Source: Raoultibacter phocaeensis (GTDB taxonomy: Bacteria; Actinomycetota; Coriobacteriia; Coriobacteriales; Eggerthellaceae). Taken from it: DNA of 64,000 nt. Both the position numbers and the translations under genes were made by a program. The stretch spans positions 310,001-374,000 of the forward strand of contig NZ_CABDUX010000002.1 in NCBI RefSeq assembly GCF_901411515.1, in the 5' to 3' direction. The notes beneath the pieces are model-generated. The model saw nothing but the letters and a program-made list of their open reading frames with translations, made no database searches and was not told the DNA's origin. Shown here one piece after another: positions 1 to 8,917 of the stretch. The stretch's first letter is position 1. Each line of letters begins with the position of its first letter.

Positions 1-1085
1 CAACCGACCTGTTCGTAACGCCCGCCATCGAAGCTGCGTGCGACCTGTTCCTTCCCCTGGCATCCTGTGCCGAGAAGGACGACGTGGTCATGACCCATTA
101 CGGCGGGTCCCCCGTGTTCTACGGAGCCGTGAACAAAGCCGTCGACGTGGGCGAAGTGAAGGCCGATATGGACCTCATCATCGAGCTCGGCGAATACCTC
201 GAACAGGATTGCCTGAAAGACGAGAACGGCGAGCGCATGTTTAAGGATCTCGAAGATTTCCTTACCCAGCGCCGTACCTCCGGTCCCATCCGCATGGATT
301 TCGACAGCCTGCGCAAAAAGGTCGGCTTCCAGCGCGGCGTGAACTACCGCAAGTACGAGACCGGCAAACTGCGTCCCGACCGTCATCCCGGATTCCTCAC
401 CCCGACGGGCCGTGTGGAGCTGTGGTCGACGGCCTATGCGCAGTACGGCGAAGATCCGCTGCCCTACTACCAGGAACCGGCGTTCAGCCCGCACAAGGAT
501 CCCGAATTGGCAAAGAAGTATCCCTTCATCCTCACTACGGGCGCGCGCAACTACGCTTCGTTTCATGCCGAGCATCGCCAGATTCCCGTGCTTCGCGAAC
601 TGCACCCCAATCCGATCATCGAGATCCATCCCGAAGACGCCGCCGAGATCGGCGTAGCCGAAGGCCAATGGGTCGAGATCAAAAACGATTTCGGCCGCGC
701 GAAGTTCAAGGCAGTTGTCTCACCCATCGTGAAGAAGGGCACCGTCCAGACCGATCATGGCTGGTGGTTCCCTGAGATGCCTGCTGACGACGAGGCGCGC
801 GACGAGCTTGTTCCCGTCGGTGAGATCCTGGAAGACGGCCCCTTGGAGTTCGATATCAACGGAACCCATATCCGCAACGGCTACGTTAAGACCGACCATG
901 CCGACGAGAAGGGCCTGTACGGTTTGTGGCAGTCGAACGTGAACGACCTTGTGTCCAACCACTACAACTCGAAGCTCGGTTACGGCGGCCCCTACAAGTG
1001 CAACTGCTGCAGCATTACTCCGTTGAAAGAGAGCTACGACACGGATATGGACCTTGTCGTCGAAAAATTCGGGAAGTTGGTGTAA
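1..1085 (+). CDS. Molybdopterin oxidoreductase catalytic subunit, C-terminal part (enzyme A), partial at window edge
   Basis: The reading frame is open from the first complete codon at base 3, so the gene begins upstream of the window; about 360 residues are visible. The C-terminal molydopterin-dinucleotide-binding domain is clear, with the block FHAEHRQIPVLRELHPNP near base 560, an IHPE-A-E-G helix and the HGWWFPE signature near base 757. The same blocks occur in the six other FHSEHRQ-type Moco enzymes of this window, so A belongs to that DMSO-reductase-family group. The extreme C-terminus carries a KCNCC cluster near base 999. The ferredoxin subunit gene begins 2 bases after the stop, as in the other pairs. 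The substrate cannot be read from the sequence, and the Fe-S and Mo-ligand regions lie outside the window. Confidence 0.9.
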   Translation, partial: TDLFVTPAIEAACDLFLPLASCAEKDDVVMTHYGGSPVFYGAVNKAVDVGEVKADMDLIIELGEYLEQDCLKDENGERMFKDLEDFLTQRRTSGPIRMDFDSLRKKVGFQRGVNYRKYETGKLRPDRHPGFLTPTGRVELWSTAYAQYGEDPLPYYQEPAFSPHKDPELAKKYPFILTTGARNYASFHAEHRQIPVLRELHPNPIIEIHPEDAAEIGVAEGQWVEIKNDFGRAKFKAVVSPIVKKGTVQTDHGWWFPEMPADDEARDELVPVGEILEDGPLEFDINGTHIRNGYVKTDHADEKGLYGLWQSNVNDLVSNHYNSKLGYGGPYKCNCCSITPLKESYDTDMDLVVEKFGKLV

Positions 1086-1087
1086 CC

Positions 1088-1444
1088 ATGGCTGATTATG
1101 GACTGCTGATCGACTACGAGTACTGCACCGGATGCGAGACCTGCGTGGTGGCCTGCAAGGAGGAGCACGATTTTCCCGTGGGCAAATGGGGCATCCGCGT
1201 ACTTGACGACGGTCCGTGGCAGAAGGACGATTCCGGCGAGGGCGGCAACTGCTTCAACTGGAACAAGATACCCGTACCGACCGATCTGTGCGATTTGTGC
1301 GCCGATCGAACGGCGGAGGGCAAAGACCCCTCCTGCGTTCACCATTGCCAGGCATTCTGCATGGAATTCGGTACGATCGACGAGCTTGCGGCCAAGCTCG
1401 GTAAGAAGCCGAAGCAGGTGCTGTGGGCACCGCTCGAGTCGTAA
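1088..1444 (+). CDS. Small 4Fe-4S ferredoxin subunit of Moco enzyme A
   Basis: This 118-residue electron-transfer subunit should pass electrons to or from the Mo enzyme encoded immediately upstream. Cluster 1 motif is C13-x2-C16-x2-C19-x3-C23 (CTGCETCVVAC). The second group is CDLC, then CVHHC and a further Cys (QAFC), enough ligands for two [4Fe-4S] clusters. The conserved core of this small-subunit family (LLIDYEYCTGC, WGI, PVPTDLCDLC, HHC) recurs in the subunits of C, D, F, G and H and in an orphan at 27605. No signal peptide or membrane segment is visible, so it is probably cytoplasmic. Confidence 0.9.
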   Translation: MADYGLLIDYEYCTGCETCVVACKEEHDFPVGKWGIRVLDDGPWQKDDSGEGGNCFNWNKIPVPTDLCDLCADRTAEGKDPSCVHHCQAFCMEFGTIDELAAKLGKKPKQVLWAPLES

Positions 1445-1455
1445 AGGTTTCATGC

Positions 1456-1647
1456 ATGTGCTACTGCTGCAATCTCTGCAATAGGTGCGGTCGTGCCGAC
1501 GAGATGAAGGACAAGCTGGGAAAACGGGCATGTCCTGCGTGCGGTAGGCTGGAGCCCGACAACGGCGTTGCCGTCTGTCCGGAATGCGGGGCGGCTTTGC
1601 CGCCCCCCTTCCCGCCGCTGCCGAGCAATCCGCCCCGCCGAACGTAA
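1456..1647 (+). CDS. Small Cys-rich protein (C-x2-C-x2-C family, two further CxxC ribbons)
   Basis: This 63-residue protein begins MCYCCNLCNRCG and then carries CPAC and CPEC knuckles, ending in a proline-rich tail. The ATG at 1456 is preferred to an in-frame ATG at 1423 inside the ferredoxin gene because four other proteins in this window begin at the same place relative to the motif (6751 minus, 23993 plus, 27352 plus, 28962 minus). It sits between the ferredoxin of A and Moco enzyme B, probably in one transcript. It probably binds metal (Zn or Fe-S). Its role is unknown; delivery of a cofactor, chaperoning or regulation are all possible. Confidence 0.7.
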   Translation: MCYCCNLCNRCGRADEMKDKLGKRACPACGRLEPDNGVAVCPECGAALPPPFPPLPSNPPRRT

Positions 1648-1681
1648 GGGCGCGCGGAGGGCCGTACCCGAAAGGGGGCTT

Positions 1682-4300
1682 ATGAAGATCAAGGATCGTA
1701 CCGTATTGAAGAACCTCGGCTCATGCGGGTTCGGGGGAGCATCCAATACCGGATGCGTCGATGTGCTCGACGGGAAGGTCGTGCGCATTAGACCGCTTCA
1801 CTACGATGAGCACTACACGCCCGAGGACCTGAACGAATGGCGCTACGAGGTGCGCGGGCATACGTTCAGGCCGGGCATGAAAACGCTGTTGCCGCCGCTT
1901 TCGCTCGCATACAAGAAGCGCGCGTATTCCCCGAACCGCGTACCGTACCCGCTCAAGCGCGTCGATTGGGATCCGTCAGGCGATCGCAATCCGCAGACGA
2001 GAGGCATCTCCCCGTACGAGCGCATCAGCTGGGACGAGGCGACCGACATCATCGCCTCCGAAATCGAGCGCATCGGGCGCGAGTACGGGCGGCGCTCCAT
2101 CCTCATCCAAGGGGAGGGCCACGGGGAGACGAAAGTGGTGAGCGGGGCGCACGGGTGCTCGTCGCTCATGCTCGATTACGTCGGCGACGAGCCGGGCGAC
2201 TACCTTATCCAGGCGCGCCAACCCGACAGCTGGGAGGGGTGGTACTGGGGTGCCAAGCACGTGTGGGGCATGGAAACCCACGGACAGCAGAACCCGCAGG
2301 ACAACGTCATCAAGGACGTGAGCGAGCACAGCGATGCGGTGTTGTTTTGGGGCGCCGACCCAGAGACCACGCCGTGGGGCTGGGGCGGATTGCAACCGAG
2401 CCGCCTGTGCTACTGGTTCACCGAAATCGGTGTGAAGCAGATACATATCGCACCCGATGTGAACTACACCAACGCGGTCCATGCGGACAAATGGATACCC
2501 ATCCTGCCCAATACCGATGCGGCATTTCAGCTTGCGATCGCCTATGTGTGGATGACTGAGGGGCTCTACGATAAGGAGTACGTGGATGCCCACGTCGAGG
2601 GGTTCGACTGGTTCGAGTACTATGTGCTCGGCCACGAAGACGGCGTTGCGAAAACGCCCGAGTGGGCGGCCGAGAAGTGCGGGGTGCCGTCGTATCGCAT
2701 CAAAGCGTTCGCGCGGTACTGGGCAACCCACAAGGTGTCCATTGCGCACTGCAACGGCGGCGGCTACATCCGCTCGTGCTTCTCGCATGAGCCGGCGCGG
2801 CTGGAAGTGTGCCTGCTCGGCATGCAAGGGCTCGGCAATCCGGGCGTCCACCAGTTCAAGTTCATCGAATGGGTGCTCCAGGGCGTGAACCCTGTTCCGC
2901 CGAGCGAGATCTATCCGACGCTCATGGGCGTGTACCACGGGTGGCGTATGGGAGCGCCCAAGCATTTCATCCCCAAAACGATGACGCCCGATGCGATTCT
3001 CGGCGGGTATACGCACGACAAGCCGATGACCTGGTTCGGTCATGTGGTGTGCTATATGAAGCGCGAGGATCAGTTCCTCGAATTCCAGTATCCCGAAGAA
3101 GGGGCGCATCCGATCCATATGATATGGAGCGATACGCCGTGTTGGGAGACGTGCTGGAACGGCGGAAACGCCTATCAGGACGCCGTGCGCGACGAAAGCA
3201 TCGAATTCTATCTCGTGCAGCATCCGTGGATGGAAAACGATACGCTTCTCGCCGACATCATCCTGCCCGTGTCGACGCTGTTCGAGCTCAAGGACATCCA
3301 AGCCGACATTTTTTCGGGGCAATGGAACAAGATCATCTACGAAGATCAGGCAATCGAGCCCGTCGGCGAAGCGAAGGGCGATTACGAGGCCGTGTGCGAA
3401 ATCGCCAAGAAGCTCGAAGCGTACGGAGGCGAGTACGAGGGCCTTTACGAGAAGCTCACCTGCGGGCGCACCATCGGCGAGGACATAGAATACGGCTACT
3501 CGATCAGCGAAGTGCCGCTTGACGTGTACCCGTTCGAGAAGCTCAAAGAACAGCAGTACTTCGCGTTCCCCACGAAAAAGGATTGGGAGAAGGATCCCGT
3601 GGGACTCGAGCTGTTCGCAAAAGACCCCGCTGGCCATCCGCTGCGAACGCCCTCGGGCAAGCTCGAGTTCTACTCGATCGGTTTGGCGGAGCATTTCCCC
3701 GACGATACGGTGCGCGGCCCGGTGCCCCACTGGATCGAGGAGGCCGACGGACACGAAGAGCGCATCACGTCGGCGCGGGCGAAGGACTATCCGTTTTTGC
3801 TCGTATCGAACCATCCCCGTTGGCGGGTGCACGCCCAGCACGACGATATCCCGTGGCTGCGCGAGATACCGACCTGCAAGGTGAGAGGGTCCGACGGATA
3901 CCTCTACGAACCCATTTGGGTGAACCCCGCCGATGCTGCGGCGCTCGGGCTTGCAGACGGCGATATCGCCAAACTGTTCAACGAACGCGGTGCGGTGCTC
4001 GGCGGTGTGATTGTGACCGAGCGAATCATGCCCGGCGTACTGTACCAGGATCACGGTGCGCGAACCGATATCCTCGCATACGGTGCGGGCGGCCTCGACC
4101 GCGGGGGAGCGAACAACCTCATCTGTCCGAGTGCGACCACCTCGAAGAACGCAGCGGGCGAAGTGACGAACGGGTTTCTCGTGGGTATCGAGAAAGTCGA
4201 TGTGAACTCGTTAGCCGAGCAGTATCCCGAAGCGTTCGCACGCGACTACGATCCCGCCGCGGGCCTATGCGCTTCGGCGCGTATCGTGAGGGAGGACTAA
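1682..4300 (+). CDS. Molybdopterin enzyme of the pyrogallol transhydroxylase (AthL) type, large subunit (enzyme B)
   Basis: The 872-residue length matches the roughly 875-residue large subunit of Pelobacter pyrogallol-phloroglucinol transhydroxylase. Family blocks include a YPLKRVDWDP-G-RNPQ-RG segment (residues 89-108), SWDEATDII, and PDSWEGWYWG at 181-190. By analogy with the structurally known enzyme, D182-S183 correspond to its Asp174 and Mo ligand Ser175, and H147 to His144. The N-terminal Cys set of an Fe-S domain is absent, as in that family. The start at 1682 gives the family N-terminus; an upstream ATG at 1568 would overlap the Cys-rich gene. The 4-cluster small subunit follows 3 bases downstream. 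The reaction could be transhydroxylation, dehydroxylation or another reduction of a polyphenol; the sequence does not settle which. Confidence 0.88.
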   Translation: MKIKDRTVLKNLGSCGFGGASNTGCVDVLDGKVVRIRPLHYDEHYTPEDLNEWRYEVRGHTFRPGMKTLLPPLSLAYKKRAYSPNRVPYPLKRVDWDPSGDRNPQTRGISPYERISWDEATDIIASEIERIGREYGRRSILIQGEGHGETKVVSGAHGCSSLMLDYVGDEPGDYLIQARQPDSWEGWYWGAKHVWGMETHGQQNPQDNVIKDVSEHSDAVLFWGADPETTPWGWGGLQPSRLCYWFTEIGVKQIHIAPDVNYTNAVHADKWIPILPNTDAAFQLAIAYVWMTEGLYDKEYVDAHVEGFDWFEYYVLGHEDGVAKTPEWAAEKCGVPSYRIKAFARYWATHKVSIAHCNGGGYIRSCFSHEPARLEVCLLGMQGLGNPGVHQFKFIEWVLQGVNPVPPSEIYPTLMGVYHGWRMGAPKHFIPKTMTPDAILGGYTHDKPMTWFGHVVCYMKREDQFLEFQYPEEGAHPIHMIWSDTPCWETCWNGGNAYQDAVRDESIEFYLVQHPWMENDTLLADIILPVSTLFELKDIQADIFSGQWNKIIYEDQAIEPVGEAKGDYEAVCEIAKKLEAYGGEYEGLYEKLTCGRTIGEDIEYGYSISEVPLDVYPFEKLKEQQYFAFPTKKDWEKDPVGLELFAKDPAGHPLRTPSGKLEFYSIGLAEHFPDDTVRGPVPHWIEEADGHEERITSARAKDYPFLLVSNHPRWRVHAQHDDIPWLREIPTCKVRGSDGYLYEPIWVNPADAAALGLADGDIAKLFNERGAVLGGVIVTERIMPGVLYQDHGARTDILAYGAGGLDRGGANNLICPSATTSKNAAGEVTNGFLVGIEKVDVNSLAEQYPEAFARDYDPAAGLCASARIVRED

Positions 4301-4303
4301 GCT

Positions 4304-5119
4304 ATGGGCAAGGTGTTTTTGATCGACGTTGCGAAGTGCAACGGATGCTACGACTGCCAGATCGTCTGCAAAGACGAGCACTGCGGCAACGATTGGCGGC
4401 CCTACGCCGCGCCGCAACCCGAGACGGGGCAGTTCTGGATGAGGCTCGAGGAAAAGACGCGCGGGCAGGTACCGGTAGTCAGGGTGGCGTACAAACCGGT
4501 GATGTGCGCCCACTGCGCTTCGGCTCCCTGTGAAACAGCATGCCCTGACAACGCGTTCGTCCGACGCAGCGACGGGTTGCTCCTTATCGACCCCGAAACG
4601 TGTACGGGGTGCGGCCGGTGCGCCGAGGCGTGCCCGCAGGGTTCGATCTACCTCAACGCTGAGCTCGGCATCGCGCAGAAATGCACGGGGTGCGCGCACC
4701 TGCTCGACAACGGATGGGCGGTTCCCCGGTGCGTCGACGCCTGCGCCCACGACGCCATCCTCTACGACGAAGAGGAAAGCCTCGCTCCGCTCATTGAGGG
4801 TGCCGAGATGATAAAGGGGGTTGCTCCGTTCGGTGCCCGTGCGTACTACCACAATCTGCCGAAGCGCTTCGTCGCCGGCTCGATCGTCGATTTCGAAGCC
4901 GACGAGCTGCTGATCGGGGCTGAAGTGACTTTGATTGGCGCCGAAGGCTCGAGCTTTGCGCAGAAAACCGATCAGATGGGCGATTTCCTGTTCGATCAGG
5001 TACCGCCCGATGTATATGCGCTGTCGATTGCGGCTGAGGGCTATGAAACCTTGACGAGGGAAGTGGACGTGCGCGAAATCGACCGCTCTGTCGGCGACCT
5101 CGGAATGGCGAAACGCTAA
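4304..5119 (+). CDS. Polyferredoxin small subunit with C-terminal beta-sandwich domain, AthB-like (enzyme B)
   Basis: This 271-residue protein has four complete cysteine groups: CNGCYDCQIVC (12-22), CAHCASAPCETAC, CTGCGRCAEAC and CTGCAHL...CVDAC. That is 16 Cys, enough for four [4Fe-4S] clusters as in DmsB or PsrB types. Residues from about 185 form a carboxypeptidase-regulatory or Cna-B-like beta domain (VAGSIVDFEADELLIGAEV onward), the hallmark of the transhydroxylase beta subunit. Its paralogue at 32059 keeps only 12 Cys. The extra cluster here suggests a true redox role for pair B, which is an inference. It lies directly behind the large-subunit gene. Confidence 0.88.
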   Translation: MGKVFLIDVAKCNGCYDCQIVCKDEHCGNDWRPYAAPQPETGQFWMRLEEKTRGQVPVVRVAYKPVMCAHCASAPCETACPDNAFVRRSDGLLLIDPETCTGCGRCAEACPQGSIYLNAELGIAQKCTGCAHLLDNGWAVPRCVDACAHDAILYDEEESLAPLIEGAEMIKGVAPFGARAYYHNLPKRFVAGSIVDFEADELLIGAEVTLIGAEGSSFAQKTDQMGDFLFDQVPPDVYALSIAAEGYETLTREVDVREIDRSVGDLGMAKR

Positions 5120-5185
5120 ACCGCGGCATCACGGATGGGCGCTCATCTGGCCATGATGCGGCACAGCAGGGCGACCGTTTACAGG

Positions 5186-5220
5186 GGGGTCTCGCGGCGT
5201 TTGGCGAGGCCCCTCGCGTT
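5186..5220 (+). terminator. Hairpin after the B operon
   Basis: GGGGTCTCGC at 5186-5195 can pair with GCGAGGCCCC at 5204-5213 (one G-U pair), followed by a short T-containing stretch. It lies between the convergent ends of the B operon and the minus-strand MFS gene. Confidence 0.5.
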
Positions 5221-5253
5221 TCCAGCCGATTTCTCGTCGCGGGAAACGTGCTC

Positions 5254-6531
5254 TCAGCGTTGCCGAGTTTTCAGCCGGTTGTTCGTGAGTGCGGCGCATG
5301 CAGCCGCGACTGCTGCAAGAGCGGCAAGCCCTGAAACGCCGAGCGCGTATGCGCCCGTTTCGATGATCGACGTGCTTATAATAAGCGGACCTAAGAGAGC
5401 GGCGGGGATGAGCGTAAGGTTGAGAATCGAAAGGTTTTCCGCGTAGTGCAGGCTGCCGAACGCTTGGGCGATGAATCCCGATCCGACGACCGACGTACCC
5501 CCGATGCCGAGGCCTCCCACGATGACGCCGGCAACCATGAAGGCGGCCGATGCGTGCAGAAGCGCCGCAAGAACGAACAGGCACCCGAGCCCATGCGCTA
5601 ACGCCACAACGGCCATGGTCGCGGCGATGCCCGCCCGATCGAACAGAAGCCCGACGACCAGTCGGCCGCATCCGTTGCATACCGAGAGGATGCCGACAAT
5701 GGCTACCGCGAGCGGTACGGCGCTACCCGCGGCGAGCGCGAGCTGGTTTGCGGAGCCGATCAGCCCGAGACCGATACAGCTTACGGCGAGCATCCAGCAT
5801 GCATACGTATAGAAAACAGGCTGGCGCAGCATGTCTGCGGTTGTGCAATTAAGCGGCGAGGCGGCTGCTTTCGGGTCGGATGCGGACGATCGCGATTCCA
5901 TCAGAGAAAAGGCAAGGGCTGCGGCTTCCTGCTCGGTGGGCTTGCGGACGGCGAGCGAAAGGCTTCCGACAAGAACGGCGATGCACGCCGAGAGAGCGAT
6001 GTAGGACCAGCGCCACCCTATGGCCGAAAACAGCCCCGCGGCAGCTGAACCGAGTATCATGGTGGACATGCCGTAGCACAGAAGCATCAACCCCGACACC
6101 GTTCCCGTACGATCGGGATACCAAGGCGCCGTGGCGCCCATCGTCGTGTTGTAGGCCATGCCGACGCAGCAGCCTCCAAGCACGCCATAGGTCAGGTACG
6201 GCAACCATGGCATGTCCTGCTGCACGAAGATCGCCGTCAAGGAGAACGCCGCGAACACGCCTGTTGCCGACACGATGAGCGTCGTGCGCGAAGACGCGCG
6301 GGCGGAAAGTTTCGCCCCTGTTATGCCGCCTGCGCAGAAGGCCCACATGAGTACCGTGAAGGTGAAGGATATCGTAGCCGCATCCCAGCCGAATTCTTCG
6401 GCGAGCGGCGCTGAGAACACCGACCATCCGTAGATGAAGCCGATGGCGCACATGATGATGCACGACACGAGAAGTTTGAGCCTGCGGAGGCGCGTAAGCG
6501 GCATGAGGTCTGTCGATGATGCGGGCGACAT
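5254..6531 (-). CDS. MFS transporter, oxalate/formate-antiporter (OFA)-like
   Basis: This is a 425-residue, 12-helix carrier. The N-terminal helix reads IGFIYGWSVFSAPLAEEFGW and the later block APWYPDRTGTVSGLML is characteristic of OFA and monocarboxylate-type MFS proteins. The start at 6531 is chosen because AGGAAAG lies just upstream and the protein then begins with a short cytoplasmic tail; the longer open frame to 6942 runs through the neighbouring gene in another frame. A small Cys-rich gene ends 46 bases upstream on the same strand, so the two are probably cotranscribed. It may import organic acids for the enzymes encoded nearby; the substrate is unknown. Confidence 0.85.
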   Translation of the reverse strand: MSPASSTDLMPLTRLRRLKLLVSCIIMCAIGFIYGWSVFSAPLAEEFGWDAATISFTFTVLMWAFCAGGITGAKLSARASSRTTLIVSATGVFAAFSLTAIFVQQDMPWLPYLTYGVLGGCCVGMAYNTTMGATAPWYPDRTGTVSGLMLLCYGMSTMILGSAAAGLFSAIGWRWSYIALSACIAVLVGSLSLAVRKPTEQEAAALAFSLMESRSSASDPKAAASPLNCTTADMLRQPVFYTYACWMLAVSCIGLGLIGSANQLALAAGSAVPLAVAIVGILSVCNGCGRLVVGLLFDRAGIAATMAVVALAHGLGCLFVLAALLHASAAFMVAGVIVGGLGIGGTSVVGSGFIAQAFGSLHYAENLSILNLTLIPAALLGPLIISTSIIETGAYALGVSGLAALAAVAAACAALTNNRLKTRQR

Positions 6532-6577
6532 GGTCTTCTTTCCTCGTGGGGTTCGTTCGAGCGTGGCGGCTTCGGGC

Positions 6578-6751
6578 TTATCGGTTCTGCTTACTTTTGG
6601 GGACCGCGCGCGAGACGGTATTTCGTTCGCCGCATTTCGGGCATGCAGGCGTGCCCGGAGTTCTGATTTCTCCGCAGCGGGCGCAGCGCGTCTCCGCTTT
6701 GACGGAGAAGATGCCGCATTTGTTGCAATGGGTGCACGGGTAACATCCCAT
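6578..6751 (-). CDS. Small Cys-rich protein (C-x2-C-x2-C-x2-C family)
   Basis: This 57-residue protein begins MGCYPCTHCNKCG and continues with CARC and CPKC knuckles (eight motif cysteines) before a basic tail. The start at 6751 is supported by GAAAGG about 6 bases upstream and by alignment with the other members of the family in this window. It leads an operon with the OFA-type carrier. Probable metal binding; function unknown. Confidence 0.7.
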   Translation of the reverse strand: MGCYPCTHCNKCGIFSVKAETRCARCGEIRTPGTPACPKCGERNTVSRAVPKSKQNR

Positions 6752-6881
6752 GGTGTGCCTTTCGCTCGGTTGTCTTGCCGATGCGACTTTACCGCGGGCT
6801 GCGCGACCCCGCATTCCCCGAAAAGGATGCACTTTCGGCAGACGTGTTCGAACCGTAGGCCTTGGGGGCTGGTTTTCGGGT

Positions 6882-6958
6882 CGTATTGGGAATGAGCTCT
6901 ATCAAGCCTAGCAATAGTTCCAATAAAAATGTATAATCCCAATACAAATGGAATTATA
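6882..6958 (+). promoter_or_regulatory. Promoter and repeated CCAATA elements upstream of the AbiE-like pair
   Basis: TATAAT at about 6932-6937 is a good -10. The motif CCAATAnAAATG occurs twice in direct orientation (about 6917 and 6939), and an inverted copy, GTATTGGGA, lies near 6883. Repeats around the promoter would suit autoregulation by the winged-helix protein encoded next, as known for AbiEi antitoxins. The link is an inference. Confidence 0.45.
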
Positions 6959-6972
6959 CAAAAAGGGCGGGA

Positions 6973-7926
6973 ATGAAAGACTTCAAAGCATATCTCGAAG
7001 AAGAACTAGGGCTTGCCTTGACGGCTACTCCTTGGAATGATGCCGCTAACCTGCCCGTGTTCCTCTCCCGTGCGGCGCAGTACTGGCAGTGCGTAACCGG
7101 CGGCGTGCGGTTTCTTGTCGCTGAAGTGAACGGCGGCGAATCTCTTCCTGATTTGAAGAGGATACCATCGCAGCTTGCTCGGAGGACGGATTTATCCGTT
7201 GTTGTCGTTGCTGATATCGATGCAAGGCAGCGAAAAGCCCTTGTTCGGCAAGGCGTGCCCTTTATCGTCCCCGGTCGGCAGGCGTACCTTCCTTTTCTGG
7301 GATTTGTTGCAACCTCTGCGCGGCCGGTGCGTGCGCTCGGTGAGCGATTGTCGCCGAGCGCGCAGGCGGCGCTCGTTGCGCTTATTGCTAATCCGGAGAT
7401 CCGCTTTGCAGGTGAGTTACGTGAGCTTACGGAAATGCCTTCGAGCAGCGTATCAAGGGCTCTTGATGAGCTATCGCGCAGAAAGCTCATCGTAAAGACG
7501 AAAGAAGGACGGGATATTGTTATCTCTCGCAGTGCAGAAAGAAACGTGCTATTGAAAAACGCGATGCCGTATCTCGCAAGTCCCGTCATGCGAATTCTTT
7601 ACGCGAGGAAAAGTGGTCTAACGAGTGAATTATCTCTAGCGGGTGAAAGTGCGCTGTCCGAACGGACGATGATTGGCGCGCCGTCCATCGAACAGCGTGC
7701 CGTCTTTCGAAAGGATCTCGGTGGTTCAGAGTTTGAAGAGGTGCAGGAGGGCGAGCTGCCCGATATGGAAGTTTCTCAGATACAGATCTGGAGCTATGAT
7801 CCGCTTGTCGCTGGTCGCAAGGAAATCGATGATGTGTCGCTCGCTTTGTCTTTGGTTGGGGAAAATGACGAGCGCATCAACGGCCAACTCGATGCGTTGT
7901 TCAATGAGGAGGATCTATGGCAGTAA
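6973..7926 (+). CDS. Winged-helix protein, putative AbiEi-like antitoxin of a type IV toxin-antitoxin pair
   Basis: This 317-residue protein has a MarR/winged-helix-like segment at about residues 130-180 (SPSAQAALVALIANPEIRF, then SSSVSRALDELSRRKLI). The N-terminal 110 residues resemble no domain I can name with certainty. The gene overlaps the next, a nucleotidyltransferase, by 10 bases, the usual arrangement of AbiEi/AbiEii-like modules, in which the first protein represses transcription and neutralises the second. The region is visibly more A/T-rich than the flanking metabolic genes, consistent with acquisition by transfer. Assignment as antitoxin rests mainly on the partner. Confidence 0.6.
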   Translation: MKDFKAYLEEELGLALTATPWNDAANLPVFLSRAAQYWQCVTGGVRFLVAEVNGGESLPDLKRIPSQLARRTDLSVVVVADIDARQRKALVRQGVPFIVPGRQAYLPFLGFVATSARPVRALGERLSPSAQAALVALIANPEIRFAGELRELTEMPSSSVSRALDELSRRKLIVKTKEGRDIVISRSAERNVLLKNAMPYLASPVMRILYARKSGLTSELSLAGESALSERTMIGAPSIEQRAVFRKDLGGSEFEEVQEGELPDMEVSQIQIWSYDPLVAGRKEIDDVSLALSLVGENDERINGQLDALFNEEDLWQ

Positions 7927-8681
7927 GTGAAGTGCATGGGTTGAATCGTTTCGTCGAGTACATGCGCGGTTTTGAGGATTGTTATACGGTTATTGGCGGA
8001 ACCGCCTGCGACATCATATTGAGGGATGTCGGCCTTCCTTTTAGGGCTACAAAGGATATCGATTTGATTCTGCTCATCGAGAATCGGTTTCCAGAGGTTG
8101 CAAGTGCTGTTTGGAAGCTCGTAAAAGCCGGCGATTACGCATGTGGATCGAAGAACTCTGATAATGTTCACTTCTACCGCTTTACGGAACCTAAGGCTGC
8201 TGGGTTTCCAAGCATGGTCGAGTTGTTCAGCAAAGCTCCATCATTCATAGAGGAGCCAGAGGGATTGACTATTGTTCCTCTGCCGGTTGACGACGAGATA
8301 TCGAGCCTTTCGGCTATTCTGCTGGACGAAGATTACTATGCATATATGAAATCAGGCCGAAAGACGGTTAACGGCGTCACTGTACTTGACGAGGTACATT
8401 TAATCCCGTTCAAGGCAAGGGCTTTCATTGACCTTTCTGCGCGTAAAGTGCGTGGGGAGCACGTTGATTCGGGCGACATAAAGAAGCATAAGAAGGACGT
8501 GTTCAGGCTTGCTCAGCTGTTCGGACCCGATGCATCCTCCGTGCTTACGGAATCGATAAAGTCTGATATGACAGAGTTTTGCGAGATGGTGCAAAAGGAA
8601 GGTGTTCCGCTCAAGCAGATGGGCGTTCCGCTGACGCTCGATGAAGCAATCGAGCTGCTGTATCGCGTTTATGGTCTGTGA
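7917..8681 (+). CDS. Nucleotidyltransferase, AbiEii/AbiGii-toxin-like
   Basis: This 254-residue protein carries the nucleotidyltransferase signature: GGTACDIIL at residues 27-35 and KDIDL with D47 and D49, the metal-binding DxD pair. The later segment KARAFIDLSARK followed by KKHKKDVFRLAQL matches the helical part of AbiEii proteins. In that family the toxin transfers nucleotides and blocks growth, often as phage defence. It overlaps the putative antitoxin gene, implying translational coupling. The start ATG at 7917 lies behind GAGGA in the upstream gene. Function as a toxin is inferred. Confidence 0.75.
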   Translation: MAVSEVHGLNRFVEYMRGFEDCYTVIGGTACDIILRDVGLPFRATKDIDLILLIENRFPEVASAVWKLVKAGDYACGSKNSDNVHFYRFTEPKAAGFPSMVELFSKAPSFIEEPEGLTIVPLPVDDEISSLSAILLDEDYYAYMKSGRKTVNGVTVLDEVHLIPFKARAFIDLSARKVRGEHVDSGDIKKHKKDVFRLAQLFGPDASSVLTESIKSDMTEFCEMVQKEGVPLKQMGVPLTLDEAIELLYRVYGL

Positions 8682-8917
8682 AAGGTGGCAGGTCCTCGCA
8701 GTAAGGATGTATCGCAAAGGGCAATAAACTCAATAAAGGATGCTCGGGGGAAATGCAGTGAAAAGCATGGGGAAAATATCGGAGCGCCTTATTCGCCAGA
8801 TGGTACGCCTGCCGAGCACGCAGCCCGTTCTTCTGCGTGTTTCGCCATATGCTCGTTCTCGCGGTACAATAACCCGATGCACCGAAGCGCGGTGCAGGGA
8901 AGAGACGAGGAGCATAC

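Noticed and set aside
1976-4054. Open frame of about 690 codons antisense to Moco enzyme B
   Set aside because: The plus strand carries a clear transhydroxylase-like protein; the antisense frame has no recognisable motif.
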